Source: Phoronis australis
Taxonomy: Eukaryota; Phoronida; Phoronidae
Reading direction: 5' to 3'
NCBI GenBank assembly: GCA_002633005.1
Contig: NMRA01000044.1
Coordinates: 243,041-307,040, forward strand
Length of the DNA stretch: 64,000 nt
The translations under genes and the position numbers were made by a program. Below, piece after piece: positions 28,901 to 43,900 of this stretch. A model generated the notes under the pieces. That model saw only the letters and a list, made by a program, of their open reading frames with translations, ran no database searches and was not told the origin of the DNA. Position 1 is the stretch's first letter; each line of letters opens with the position of its first letter.

Positions 28901-31900
28901 GAACCCTGTAAGTGACTTATTACTTTTAAGGGCCTTTCATACTAACATCGACGCGTTGATGGTTTGGGGAGTTGCAGTCAGTATGAACGCTTAACTCCGG
29001 TCCTGGATCGCAGTTAACAGCTCCAGTTAACATCGCAGTTAATAGGTGGATTTAATAGCGCAGCGTCGACGCTGCGGTGCAATATGAACGCTTAACTCCA
29101 GTCCAATCGAAGTTATCGCCAGGTGCCACTGTTATCATCAACAGTTACAAGTTAGTGCCGTCACTAATAGCTGCTTATATTTTGCTCTGATAATAACCAA
29201 TCGATTTAAAAATAACTTTAATGTCACTTAGCACATGTAAATATTTCCAAATTGAAACATTGAAAAAATCTTAGCGTGCAACGCTACCTTGCGATAACTT
29301 CGATGACGACAGCGGGACACCACCACTTACTTTGATGTTCATTAACTACCGAAGCCGGTATGAAAGGTCCAGTTAACTGCGCTGTTTACGTCGACGCTCC
29401 CCTCAGACCGGAGTTAAGTCAATATGAAAGGGCCTTTAGAGTCTCCCAAGTGAGAGTGCAACACTCAAACCTACTGCACATTTCTGTTCTAAGTAATGAA
29501 ACCATGCTTTAAGTAAGTCACAAAAAATGCTTTTAAAACCACTTCAATGCAAAGGAAACAAATGCCTCCTCCACAAAATCCCAGGCCAAAATTAAGCAGG
29601 GAAGGACATTAAATCTGCCAAAGAACACATAAAGGGGATTTATGCAATGCTCTTGTCAATTTAATGTTGACAGTGATGTTCTGTGAGGAAAACCAGACCA
29701 GTCATCTGTACTGAGAGGAACTGACAGAGATGAGTCTCCAGGTTTTGGTCAGTCACTTACAGGGGTCCCTGATTTCGAGAAGTTTGATTTTTTTTTAATG
29801 TTTATTTCGAAATCTTCAGAATACAATGAATATACATAACCCAGAAAGCGCCAAGAGGCATTAGATCTGGGTATGCCCATTATTCAGAAGAGAACCCCCT
29901 CCAGCAGTTCTAAAAGTGGTCATTGCTTGTGTCATAAAGTACATTATCTTCAAAAATTATACTGCAGTAAAAATTATTTGATTTGGGGACAAAAATAACT
30001 GTTCCTGTTACCATTTTTTATTTTTGTAAATGCTGTTTGGTACCTATCAACCAAACTACATTCTAAGTTCTGTAATATTCCTTTAAAATTTGTATTTCAG
30101 TTTATCCCTATATTGTATCCACAAAGAAATCATGCCATCCTATATTTTAGTAACAGCATGCATGTGAAAATCACCAATCCTGGTTGCATATGATAACAGT
30201 AACATTCAATAATTGCAAGAGGCAGTGATGGAAAATCAATTATTTTCCCTTAAACCTGGAAACAGGTTGATGACTAGGTAACAAATGGAGAGAGTGTTTG
30301 AAATGTATATTGGTAGAGTATAAAAAAAATGGAAACCAACTGACAATGAAAAGTGGCCATCTCTCACATCTGGAAATGTGAAATATTTTCTGACTCATTT
30401 CAGGGTACCAAATTAGAATTCTTAATGAGTTTTCACAGTAAATTGAAACCACTTTCAAGTAGGAATTTTTTTTCAACTCTTACTTTCCCCATGATCACAA
30501 TTCCACACATACTGGAGAAAATTGTTCACAACTGAAAATTACTACAAAACAGGACACAAGCAGTTTTTGCACTCACTTCAAAGTAATTACCGGCTGTTAT
30601 TTCAGCCTTTTAGTGTAGCATTTGCAAAATTTCAGCCACTACCATTCACAAAACTCAAGGCCTATTCATGTTATTCTGCTGATGGAGTACCAACTCTGAA
30701 GGATGGGACCCACGCTGAATTTCATTGCTTTAATTCACAGCAGGAAAATGTTTTCTTATTGGCAACATAAGCTACTGTCCCATTAGAGATGGACCAGACT
30801 AGTTTGTGGCAGGAATAATTTTGATTAGCAAAATAACCAATGGTGGTAACTTACTACCTGTTCCACAGGACTGGATTAAAATTTTTGTAGTCATAAATAT
30901 GAACATGAGAGGCTGGGCATTTAAGGCGTTTTCTTGTCCAAGCAACACAATAGTCAAGATGCTAGTCAAGATTTATTTCTGAGAACGATTTTAAATGGCC
31001 TCAAGTATGGGACATTCATGTCTACCACAAACTCGCAGTTGGACTGAACACGTTACGCTACCGTTTGTCATATCAAGCAAAGACGACTACAAAATTTCTA
31101 TGAACTTTGTGGAAGCATGTGTATTTTCGGTCGGAGTCTTCATATGGCAAACATGTTCTCATTGTCTGTATTGAGGCGGCTTTCGAGTACTAAAAAACTT
31201 ACATACCCAACTACCTAGTATGTAAGGCAAGCAAACACAAATGGGGAATGGGGTAAAAATTAAAATAATCTTTAATTTGAAAACAGGTCAAAGTTTTTGG
31301 AAACCTTTTAAGGTACACTTTTAAGTAATCAATTTCGGTTTTGATAACAACTGTATTGTCGATAAACACAACAAAACCAAGATGAAAACCACAGGTGATA
31401 GGATCAAGCAATGTTGGACGGTCGAGATAAAAATCCTGTCTAAACCGTTCGCTCTGCGCTTACGTAATCGGAATAACTTTAATCCATTCGCCAATCCGAT
31501 ACTTTTCAACTGCTTTAACTTTGGTGCGGTCCAAAATTTAGACCAGTCTAAATCACCTTTCGCACTGGGGCTTCAATTCTTAAGGTCGCGATGTAATGTT
31601 ACAGAAGTAATCCTCAGTTCTAACCCCTCAGTGGGAAAGGATAAATAAATATCCCAATGACATGAATATTAATGATCCCAAATACACATAGGGGAAAAGG
31701 TAATTTGATATTGAATTAGAACAATAGAAAGGATGATGTATGTACCATGCTATTAATGCCGACATGCTACTGTACTAGGAATGATTTTAACCCAACTCGG
31801 TTCATTATAACCCAGATCTTCATTTCAAGATCTACTTAAAATAACATATATTTTTATTCAAGAGGAAACTTAGCACATAACTGCAAATTCCTTTACTAAA

Positions 31901-34900
31901 TAACACAATTCTTACAAAATGGATAACAAACGTTCACTTTATTGAAATGATTAGTTGCTAAGAATTTTGTAACATAAGCACTGTTTAAAACAACTGCACT
32001 TTGATACCGTAAACTCACGGGTTAAAGCCCTGGGCGCTTAAATTGGGAAAACCTAAGACAGGGCGTGGGCGGTTACCCCAGCAGTGGGCTTTTAAATTGA
32101 AAGCAGAAAATTTCCACAGAACAGCCAAATAACCAAGAAATATTGTTCCTGGAAGTCTGCGTGTGAATTTCGTCTTGATATCAAAATATTCTCAAATATA
32201 AATCGATGAAGTACCCAACGAATCGCTGAACAGATATATCCAAACCAGTAGGTTGCCCAACGGGATGGTCATCCCTCAGAACACCTGCTGAGTATCACAC
32301 ACTTGAGTACATTGAGACCTCATGAAGGAGAGAAGGCAACCATTTCAATTAGCTTAAGAAAGTAACCCCAGGCCACCTCCCAGCATGGGGATAATGAAGA
32401 AAGTTGCACGTCATGGCATGTAGACTGGTGAGATGACATTAAGTACACTGTGACAAAAACATTACTTGCAAAACTGAAATTACAGTTCCAACTATTTAGT
32501 TACAGCATTGAGTTTTATTTTCTGGTCACAGCAAATATCAAGGATATTCCTGACCAGGTTTGAACCTGTGCCCTTTGTGTGCACCTGATGATAAAATGCG
32601 TGCCTTTTTTCAAAAAGCTGTGCCCAGCAGACTTAGTGTAATTAAAGTGGTAAGATATGAAACAGAAACCCCAAGGGCAATCGAAATAAGAACTAAGTCA
32701 TGTTTTACCTAACTGGCTGTAAGTTGACTAAAATCTTGTATTTTTGGAAGAATGTTGCGTTTTAAAAGATGTGTCCTCGGGGATGCCCATTTTTAATTGT
32801 TTATGTGCTAATGGTGCAAAGGTGCACTCCAGGACTATCCCTGTAACAGTGTAACTTGAAAGAAAAGAAACACAGTCAGACAACATGTATTGGAAAGTTT
32901 ATAGACTTACCAAGTGCTTTTAAAACAATATAGGCCATTTAAGCCAGAAAATGCCAACAAATACCACTACAACATATTCAGTATCTATTAAATTATTCTA
33001 TGCCTTCTCCTTGTCAACTGAAATAGTCAATTTTTAGCTCCAAAGGGCTACAATTCCAAGGTTCAAGTTTCAGCAAAGATGTCTAACTGCACATCAAAAC
33101 AAGTCATTAATCACTGCAAAGGTATGGGTGAAAACATCGCAAAAAGTGTCACATTCTTGTCTACTCCAATGATAACAACCAATGGCTGTTAGATACGCCC
33201 CTTCTCAGTAAAAAATCAATAACGCAAACAATTGTACCGAAACCTCTGCCAAGAACTTTAAGACAAGTTTTCTGTGCAGGTTTCTGTTTCAAGAAAAAAA
33301 TAGTTGATAATGAATATGGAGAAGGATATTCCCATTGGACTTAAAGCAAAGGCCACTTCATTAGAATACTAAGTCACATCAAAGAAACAGGTATCAGTTT
33401 TTTTCACATGTAATCAATACAAAATCAATTCCAATTATACACCTTCACTGGCAATTGGAGGGTAGATGGGCGAGGATCTGCTATGAAAGAAGTTATGAAA
33501 CCAAATTCTGATAGCTTTAAGAAAAATTTCCTGTCAGGAGTATTGACTTCAAGTGAAGTGAAATGGATGCCGTTTTCAACAATTCTGTTTTCAACAATAC
33601 TCATGGGTAGGACACTGTCATGAAACAAAACAAAAATATGATAAATGAAAAGTTAGTTAGAACTTTAGTGGACAATTTAAGAAACCAACGATTTAGTGGG
33701 TAAAAGTGGTTACTATCGGGGGCCCCGATTCACCAACAACCGCAAAAACCCACAGGCAATGGAGGTTGAAAAGAGAGTACCCCTTCTCACTAGTGACTGC
33801 ACTTTCATCTCTTCAGACCAGACATAATTTTTAAAATATTTCACTGATGACAAAAGTTCCATTCAATTAACACATTGCAAGCCAATATCATGGTGTAGCA
33901 CAATGACCTTAAAGTTGATTAACTACTAGAAAACTTTAGCTGAATTTACACAAGAGACAGCTGACACGATCCAGCTAACTCGGAACAGCTGATCAGGTGC
34001 TTTAGTGTTACGACTGATACGGAGCAAGTGACACTGCGACGGCCAGTTTTTCACAAAGGTTTGATAGGTAGAGGAGTAGCACTCGATCAGTTGCACAAGT
34101 TTCAACTCTACGTCAACTAAACACAACTGGGGCACCACGGTTAGGGATGATCTTCACTGGGCTTGTGCAATGGCCTATATTCAGTGATCAGCTGGCATTC
34201 CACAAGGTTTGGACATTTGCTATTTATAATTGTTTATGTGAGCATGCCAGACAGTTTTCATGTAAGTGACCGATTCTGATCCAGTTTGTGATCTAATGTC
34301 AGGTAAATGAGACTTAAGTGGAGCAAGTCACACCTGACAACTGACACAGTAGCAACTGTCTCTCGTTTAAAGTGATTTTTGTAAAACAATGAGTGTAGAG
34401 CCACAACTGTTTTAACAATACAAGAACACTTGAAAGAGCCAGAATGCATCAAGTGAACTTAGCTGTAAACAGAAGACTGGTACATTGTTTAATTAACACA
34501 ATGAACCAACAATCTATAAGAACAACAAAGAGGGTTAATTAATACATGTTAAACACATCATTAATTCCATTGAGCCAGAACAATAGCTCAGTAGGAGAAC
34601 CTTGGTTAGACAGTGAACAACAGAGGATTTGTTGATCACATGATGCCCACTGGGAAGACTGATGATGTGTAACTGTTCAGTAAGTCATGAAACAATTCAA
34701 TGTCCCCAAAGACACATCATACTTAAGTGACCCTCGCATAGAATCGCTGAGCATAAATTTTAGCTACCACACAAGAATGTTACTTTGCGTTAGGTAGTTC
34801 TGAGAATTCAATTTCTGTTTTAAATGGTAAGCTTCGATACTTTGAAATAAGGAATTAGAATTGGAGGATAAATCAACGTTCAAATAGATTTATGAGAACA

Positions 34901-37900
34901 ACTAGAAATGTTGTCTTTAAGATTATGTCAAATGTTTTATCAGTCGTCATATGAATTCAGTAAAATGGCAAAGCGTGGGAAGGCTGCTTTGATGGGATGC
35001 AGGCTTCAAAGTTACCTAAGGCATGGATCCAGCGGCCAGTCCAGCCTTATGTCACCTTGAAATTGCCAGAAATCATAGAATCTCAAGCACCTACAACATT
35101 TGTCCCTTATTGGCCTTCCCACAGGAAAAATCATCAATCCATAGCTGGTGACCATAGCTTGATTTCATTAATTTTCACACTTTGACTTTTAAATAAATGT
35201 TTAAGTCCTGGTATTGTTGTTATCAAAATGATGATTATTAAAAAAAAATGGGAAAATATTTTATCCAACTTATATAAAACAGACCAATTCACATAACGTA
35301 TGGACTTTCTGTTGTGGAGATCTCTTACAGAGTAACATATGCTCCTGACATTATAATTGGCAATAAAAATGTGCGCAAGGTTTATCATAGGTTCAGTTGA
35401 TAACACAGAAACAGTATTTTCATCAAAGTGGGCTAATCCCCACCGATTACACCACTAAGACCTAATTTGTCATGTCCACAAACTGAACCCCTGAGATCCC
35501 CAAGTAAACAAACCCAGGTAAGGCAATAGCCAATTTCACATAACGACAGTTACGAGAAATACACCTCTGGTGATAGCATAGAACTGTTGGCGGATAGTGC
35601 CCCTCATTCTTATTTGGAGGTTTAATTAATGCAGTAGGATACTTCACAGGATTTTTGATAAATCCCTTGAAATGATGAAGCCATCAAAAATTGCCCATTG
35701 TGTGGTACAACGGATAATCAAGTGATTCACATGAAAGTGTTCATCTAAAAGATCTATCGATGAAAGTAACTGTATTTTGTCTCTGTCCACTCGTTGCCCG
35801 TCATACCAAAACAAGAAATTGGATAAGTGCAAGACACTTGTATGTAATGTAGAAATATACATTAAGTGTACAGGCAACATTTGAAAATTGAATGGGAATG
35901 TAGCATCAGTGATAGTCAGTCTACATAGCAACTTTCGTGTGATCACTTATGTTTGTGGGGGCAGCTTATGAAATTGCCAACTCCTTGATAAATGGAGCTA
36001 TTGGACAATAAGCTCATCTGCTCAGGCAATTACTTAAGTATGACAAACATTCTTGGAATTCTCATCTTTATTGAGTACCTTGTTATATCATTAAAGCCAA
36101 GATTGGGTTATGATGCAAGTAACAAGACTTGAATACTGAGTCAGTCCTGTCAGGACTACTTGAGTATGTAATATCCCTTAATTCTAAATGGTTACCAGTG
36201 AATCCTTCATCGATTAAACCCTATTTTTGTTGTGTTGACACATGTAACAGGATTTACGAAAGAGCCCTCACCCAAACATGAAGGCCCACGAGGAGTATTT
36301 CAGAAATCCCAGGTAGATATTTCAAAGGAAATTTTCTCTGATGGTTTTTGACTTCATGGAAGGCAGTAATTCAAATTCTTCCCGATTGACACTTCCACTT
36401 CACACAATATAACGATGTCAAGGTGGACTCTTGCTTTGTGACCTCAAACTTTTTTAACTAAGCTTGAGGTCGAAGATTTTTGGGGGTCCTAGAACACCCA
36501 CAATCTCACCTACAAAGGATGCAGATCAAAAAAGAGAATCGTGAGGTCAGTTTTTGCACACTGAATAATGCAGCAAAACTTTTATGCAAGTTTCGATCTG
36601 ATACAACATTCACATGCCATCAAATCTGGCGTTCACATGCCATCAAATCTGATGTTCACATGCCATCAGATCTGAAGGCTCATTAAAAAAATTGATCTGG
36701 TTTCTTATACTCCACTAAAAACCAGAGGCAGATTTTTCTTCTTACAGTGAGATGCCCAACATGTCAAACACGCAATTTGTTGCTAGGCTCTGTTTGTCCA
36801 TGGTCATCACGTGCAATTGGTCAAGATACAGTTAAATCTCATCAATTTCGGCAAAAATAAATTCCAAAGTAGCGCTTTTTTATTTTTCAGACTTCTAGCA
36901 TTGGTGTGTCAATGTGTTTGCAAAATATTGTTTGTTGATAGCAATATGGTACAGAAATTGGACTATCACTTTAGTAGACCACTAAGTATAATTATTGGAT
37001 ATGGTAAACTATCACTTTAGTAGACCACTAAGTATAATTATTGGATATGGTAAACTATCACTTTAGTGGACCACTAAGTTTAATTATTGGATATGGTAAA
37101 CTATCACTTTAGTAGACCACTAAGTATAATTATTGGATATGGTAAACTATCACTTAAGTAGACCACTAAGTATAATTATTGGATATGGTAAACTATCACT
37201 TTAGTAGACCACTAAGTATAATTATTGGATATGGTAAACTATCACTTAAGTAGACCACTAAGTATAATTATTGGATATGGTAAACTATCACTTTAGTAGA
37301 CCAATAAGTATAATTATTGGATATGGTAAACTATTACTTAAGTAGACCACTAAGTATAATTATTGGATATGGTAAACTATCACTTTAGTGGACCACTAAG
37401 TTTAATTATTGGATATGGTAAACTATCACTTTAGTAGACCACTAAGTTTAATTATTGGATATGGTAAACTATCACTTTAGTAGACCACTAAGTATAATTA
37501 TTGGATATGGTAAACTATCACTTTAGTGGACCACTAAGTATAATTATTGGATATGGTAAACTATCACTTTAGTAGACCACTAAGTATAATTATTGGATAT
37601 GGTAAACTATCACTTTAGTAGACCACTAAGTATTATTATTGGATATGGTAAACTATCACTTTAGTAGACCACTAAGTATAGTTATTGGATATGGTAAACT
37701 ATCACTTTAGTAGACCACTAAGTATTATTATTTATAGAAGCATGAGAAAAAAATTCACTTATCCACCACGTGTCCTAAATGAGTAAGATTTTGAAATGTT
37801 GAGGTTTTGCACAATGGTATACGAATTATTGAGGAGACAGATTAGGTCACCAGAGTTAAAATGGCCATTCCAAGTGAATTTAAACCTGCCCTCTAATCAG

Positions 37901-40900
37901 CTCTAATCTACCTTTTGGAAAAATACGACATGTGAACACAGTGTAATAATGGATGTAGTAAATCACATGAAAAGTGGTCGCTTCGATTCTTGGGCCTTCC
38001 AACGATTTAAAAAGTTTGAGAAAATCTTGGTGCTAAGTCAACTTGACATTTAATGAACAGAGACTGTACATATGTATATCAATATCTACATCACACATCA
38101 GACCTTAGGTAAATGTTAAGGATCTGAGTTCTGAAGAGAACACTCCACTGGACTGACAACTCACATTTGATGTATAAAACAGTGATAAGGCAAAATCTGG
38201 TAAGTATTCTGTCGCAATCGAAAAAACACATAGCGCGGTTAATTCCGAAACCCAAGTTTCTTTCTTAATACAACTGTTATGAATTAATGGTAATTTTCAG
38301 AAAAATCTTTTTCACTGAACTTTGAAAGGTAAGAGAAATGGTTGACGTGTCTACCTGTCCCACACATTCAATCACAGTGATGACCTGATCCAACACCAGG
38401 TGTCTCTCCCTGCAATGACCAAACTGAGGCAAGAGAATTGTTTTACCCACAGGAATTAGTGCTTGATATCAGTGATATAATGCATTCCAGTGTTGACTTT
38501 TGACGAACATAAAACATTAAGTGACTGCTAGATGAAGAAGAAGGAGGATTAATAATAACACAGACGTGCCTTAGAATAAAGCCGCGCTAAGCAGCAAAAA
38601 ATGTAATGGGCAGTTATATGTTGATAAATGTGCATTCAAGGGAGAGTTATTGAGTAAAATGTCTTCTCTTCTGGAAAGTTATAAATTTGTTTTTACACAT
38701 AGTCGATGTGTTTTATAGATAATTTCCATGTTAAACAGACAAGTTACAAATACTGCCAAATGAATCAAAATTATCCTCATTGACTTTAAGATATATTGTA
38801 TGCAGTCAGCACTAATTGACTTTGAAATGGTTTAGAATCATTTCTTGCAAGGTATCTGAGAAATCACCACTAATTACTGGCTCATTTAAGCCACATTTAC
38901 ATGGGAGACAACTGTCACAGAGCAACTAATGCAGAACAGCTGATCGGGCCCAAGTGTGTGCGTAAACACGTCCGATACGGAGCAAGTTGACACTGCGGCG
39001 GCCATTTTTGACACGAATTTGAGAGATAGAGTGAGTGGCACTCAATCAGTTGCTCCAGTTTTAGCTACACGTTTAAACACAACTGGGGCAGGATGGAAAG
39101 GGATCATCTTTCAATGCGTTTGCGCAATAGCATTCACTATTATTTATGAGAGCATGTGCAGTCTTTGTGTAAATGACTCGGGCTGATCCAGTTTGTGATT
39201 TAACGTTGTGTAAATGCGACTTAAGTACAGCAAGTCACACCGTGACAACTCGTGCCGTGTAAAAACAGCTTTAGAAGCCCACAAATCGCACTCTTTTTGG
39301 CAGCCCCCCATACACAATTTTCATTGAAATTCAAAAAGAAATAGAAAAAGATGATGTGCGAATACCCCGGTATAAATATCCTCCTTTCTACCCACTGGCA
39401 CAAAATATGACAGACGAATAACTTATTTGTTCAAAAAATCTCAACAAAGACAAAGATTGATACCGCGTTCACATGCTGTACATCATCCAGAATCTGAAAA
39501 ATTTTCACATTCGAACATATCTGATCTACATTCTTATGATATAGCACAACCCAAAATCAGACTGGCATGTGAAGGTTAAATTCCGATGGTGCGATTTGAG
39601 ATTTGACTGAGGCTGTTCACAGTGATTGAATGTCATTGGCCAGAACATAAAGTGTTTTACATGTCATGCCAATTACAAGTAAGACGGCCAATAGAGTGCC
39701 CTTGTGAATGCTCCTACACATGTCCTATCAGCCTTCTTCTAAAATTCCACATCATCTGAATGGAGTGGAAAGCAAATTTAATCCTTTATAAGCCTGCCAC
39801 CTACGGTGTCAGAAATAATTCATTACTTGTATCGAGATCTGTAATTAGTATTTGACAAACAAAAATGAGTATTTGTGTGCAAAAAGTGAAGAATTACCGC
39901 GATTGAGTTATACAATATTATCGTTAATCATTATTAATTTAACATGGGATTTGATCATATTTTTGATGTGGTTAAAGCAATTGTACTTAAAGTAGTACCA
40001 TAGCAATTTCCCTTCAATGTTCACATCACTGTCACTCACACTATTGCAACAGTAACAAACACAAACGAAAAATAAATACAATAGATGGTCTTGTCTTCAT
40101 GCATGGTCCTTGCGGCTGTGTGCATAGCTGAAGGGAAAACGGACACTTCGAGGCTGAAAACTGATCCTAAAAGCCTCCCTAGCAAAAAGAGTATTTAAGC
40201 AAAATTATAAGCCCCAGGCGACACATTGTAAGCATTGAATAGGGCTGGATAACAGCATTTAACAGGTTGATTTTGATAAACAGAGGTTGAAGAGAGAATC
40301 CCTTTTGTATTTGTCAGTGGAAATACAAGTGAGGCGTTGTACAAGTCCACCCTGTCAAAATATGGCGGCTTTGCCACTTTATGAGTCAGAATAAGAAAAC
40401 CAAAAGAAAACCATAGGCAGAGTAGTTCTCAAACAACAGGTTAATACCACATTCCAAACTTGATGGGAAAAGACAGGCATGTAAAAAGAAAGCAAGGAAT
40501 GTGATGACAACATAAAGATGGAAATGTGTAATAAAGAATTAAGCAAGCTGACGGCCATTTCAGGTTGAGACAGGGACTACTTTATAATTTAGAAAAGGTC
40601 TGCCTCAACATAGCCACTTGGAGTGGTGACAAATTGTTTTACTTAACAGATGTTCCATAAAATTCTCCACCATGTATACTGGAATGCATGAAAAAATATC
40701 ATCTCAAATGACTGGTAGAGACATAACAAGGCAATGGGGCAAGTGGGCTTTTCAAAAGGATTGTGTAATTGATTTTAAGTGTTATTTTTGGCAGAACTGC
40801 ACCATTACCAAACCACTGTGGATAGGACCAAGAGAAATTTTTGTTTAGTCTGGGGAAACGTGAAGATTGATATCAACAACAGCCCACTTTACACCAACCA

Positions 40901-43900
40901 AGGATTTATTCAACATTCCAATAATGCACAGAGAAATATCCTGACAAGAGATAAACAAGTTCAAAAAGTAGACTTTAAAAATTGGTGTGTGCAAGTTTAA
41001 TGTAATTATATGACTAGCAAATTATAATTAAGTATGAATAAAACAAAACACTACTGCTTCTCTCTGAGAATAGAAATGAGGAACAGGTGCAAAGTAGAAA
41101 ATGGAAAGTTTTCTATTCCATAACAGCCAACGGAATATTGAGAGCTGTCAAAAATCCAGGATGGGAGTTTAGCCAGTTTACAACCCTATGAAATTTGTCA
41201 CCCACACAAACCATTCACACAAATTGGTCACTTTCAAATTAGGCTGTCACACAAATCAATATTGTTTAAACATAAATACAAGCCAGCTGTGAGACACCAG
41301 CAGTAGCACTGGACCATTCACCCCCAAAATTGATTCAAGAAAAGGAGAATGGAAATTAAAATAAAATTGACAAACAATTATAACAAAGATGGGTCCTTAT
41401 TCACAGCGGTCAGAAATTGGTCATCTTTTAACTTCCTTGGGGTCAACCCAGATCGGACAGCCCAAGCTTGTGTGTACAGGGGTCTGCTGCTGACAAGATA
41501 TTTCTGGTACAAGCTACAAGCACAATACTTGATATCAATTTCAGAAGTATTTAAAAAAATACTGAAATTGACTTGATAATCAATAGATTTCTCATACTTT
41601 CATCTTTCAAACTTACACACCACAATAGTAGATTGTATTTTGGAAAGACACCAAAAGTGAATAAGGTTTTAAAATAGATTTCAATGGTTAACAGTTTTCA
41701 CTTTGTATCACTGCCACTGGTTAGTCATATCTGCAAGAGGTGGTCTATATGGTTCACTGAACATACCTGTCTGCCAGGTAAAGGCAACAATTACATAACT
41801 GCGGTAAACGCTGTAAAATATGGAACAAAGCCCGCCATGAAACGAGACTCCTAATGACAAGCCAACAGGACGCCTGGGGCACCCCTAGGGGACCACACGT
41901 AACCGGAACCGTTGAAAGAATAAATCGAATGTGAGCAGGACTTAAGTGAAATATTAATGATGGGTTGAAAAACACCTGGGGGACAGGTTAGGGACCACAG
42001 GGATTTAAATTACCAAACGAGGGATATGTGGAAAACATTGCACCTGTGTTACCCGAACAGGTAAGCTTCAATTACCTGGAAGGGACAATGAAAGGACCAG
42101 GGTGATGAGTTACCAGGTAGATAGATATGACTAGGTGTGGTGTAATAAAAGGAACTGTCAGGAAGTGAAATATGATCGTTAAAAGCATCGTTAAATGCGT
42201 TTCTTGGTAAAATCATCGACCCCCATCAAAAGTTTATGAATAAGCTAGTTCAACTGATTCGGCACGTGTTCTAACCATAATGCATGTCTTCAGGTCCTTC
42301 CGCCTATATGATAAGCTGTGTCCATTTGTAATTACACTAAAAATTCTTTAGCTGAGTACACAATATGATGGACAGACGAAATCTCATTTTGTCAAATTCT
42401 TCAACAAAAATAACTTTTCAGAAAAATTAACTTTGCTTTTTGAATGATTTGTATGATGTAGCTATTATCAAACAACATTTCCATAATATGACACGCCTCT
42501 GAAAAATATAAATATGGTAATTTTAATCATTCTTTTGGCCCATATTGAAGAAATTTTACCGTAGGTACATACAACTCCATGCGAAACAAAAGACTAACAC
42601 ATTTCCAAAATGTTATACAGTAATCACTGTAAACGAAAGGTGGGGCGGAAGTAATTATCAGCTGCAGTTACATATACAGACGCATTTTCTTTTGTGCCGT
42701 ACTAGCATTAGGTGTTCGTTGTTCCATACAGAGCGACAACTTGACAACTTCCACCTTACCCTAGCAACCACATTACGGTAACTTCAAAGAGCACTTGGCT
42801 GATAATGGACATTAACTAGAAACCACGTGATACACATCACTAGATTATGAGTCTGAAAGATAGTTTTTAACAACGTATTTTGATTTTTTCTCATGAATTA
42901 TGTCATGGGCACCGTGACTCTACTCTTGAGGAAGCATAATGGAAAGCTCAAATTAAATTTAACCAAAATTTCAACAAGTAACTTTTCCCCAATAAACAGC
43001 AACAATGTTTACGGTAGACACAAACAGAGCTGTTATATCCGGGGACCCAGCCAAATCGATTCAGAATTGAATAGCAATCTTCTCCATGGAGACGGTCACC
43101 TCGTTCAACTAAATACAATTTGCACAATATTTAAGAAGACTAAAATGGACTATTACTAGAATCCAAGACTATACAGTAATCGAGTTAAGTCTATTAAACA
43201 TGACTAGTAGTCTTAAATGACTATACAGAAATAATGAGTCGACAAATGTGAAGTTAATCTAGAAGAGATGGTGACTGCAATGAGAAATGAGCCTGATGCC
43301 ATTATGTGCCACAGGATATCAAAAAGATTCAGCAGTATAATTTGTGATTAGTCCTTATCAATCCCTAGGCAAATTTTCGCAATTTAAGGACAAAACATAC
43401 CCAACTGACTAAGGCTTGTGTTCAGGCCTAAACGTCAACTAAGACTTTTCAACAACCCCACTTTTTGAAAGCACCCAAGTTTTTGTAATTTGCTATAAAA
43501 ATTCTGCAGTTTTGGGATATAAGAGAAATATGGTGAACCCCAAAAATTGCACATCCCAATCTCTAAAATGAAAAATCAACTTTGACTTGAATTTCAGTGT
43601 ACCAAATTTTGTAGATTTCATCAACATGGAGAATTTTTCACAAAGATATATTAGGCATTAGCCTCTGCAACAAAGACAAGTTAAACAGTTATTTTCAAGT
43701 TAAGTGATACTAACCGCAACTAGCAATAGCATGAGAATGCGTAAAAATGCACCAGCTTTGAAAGTACCTTACCTTTATACTGTTTTGTATGGCTGTGAAA
43801 GATATTGGTCAGATACGCGTTGGTAGCTATCAGGGCATGTCTGAACGTCTTCTTAGCCGAAATCATGTAGCGTTTCTCCATTTGGTGGGTACAACAGCTC

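Larger units (their letters stand above)
26389..43772 (-). other. Glypican intron 2
   Basis: The largest intron, 17.4 kb, from gtaagg to tttcag. It contains a MITE (26629-26903), a Harbinger-like element (28929-29435), two copies of a longer inverted-repeat element (33935-34370 and 38886-39274), a fragment of the CCGTAAAC family near 32012-32095, a 23-bp triplet repeat (36609-36677) and a 46-bp minisatellite (36962-37732). The stretch 31380-31630 has more CpG than its surroundings and is unexplained. 39300-43772 shows nothing recognisable. Confidence 0.75.

Noticed and set aside
34566-34640. A tRNA-like start (AATAGCTCAGTAGGAGAAC)
   Set aside because: It resembles an A box, but no B box or cloverleaf follows.
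36962-37732. CRISPR array
   Set aside because: Units are directly tandem with no unique spacers, in an animal intron; this is a minisatellite.
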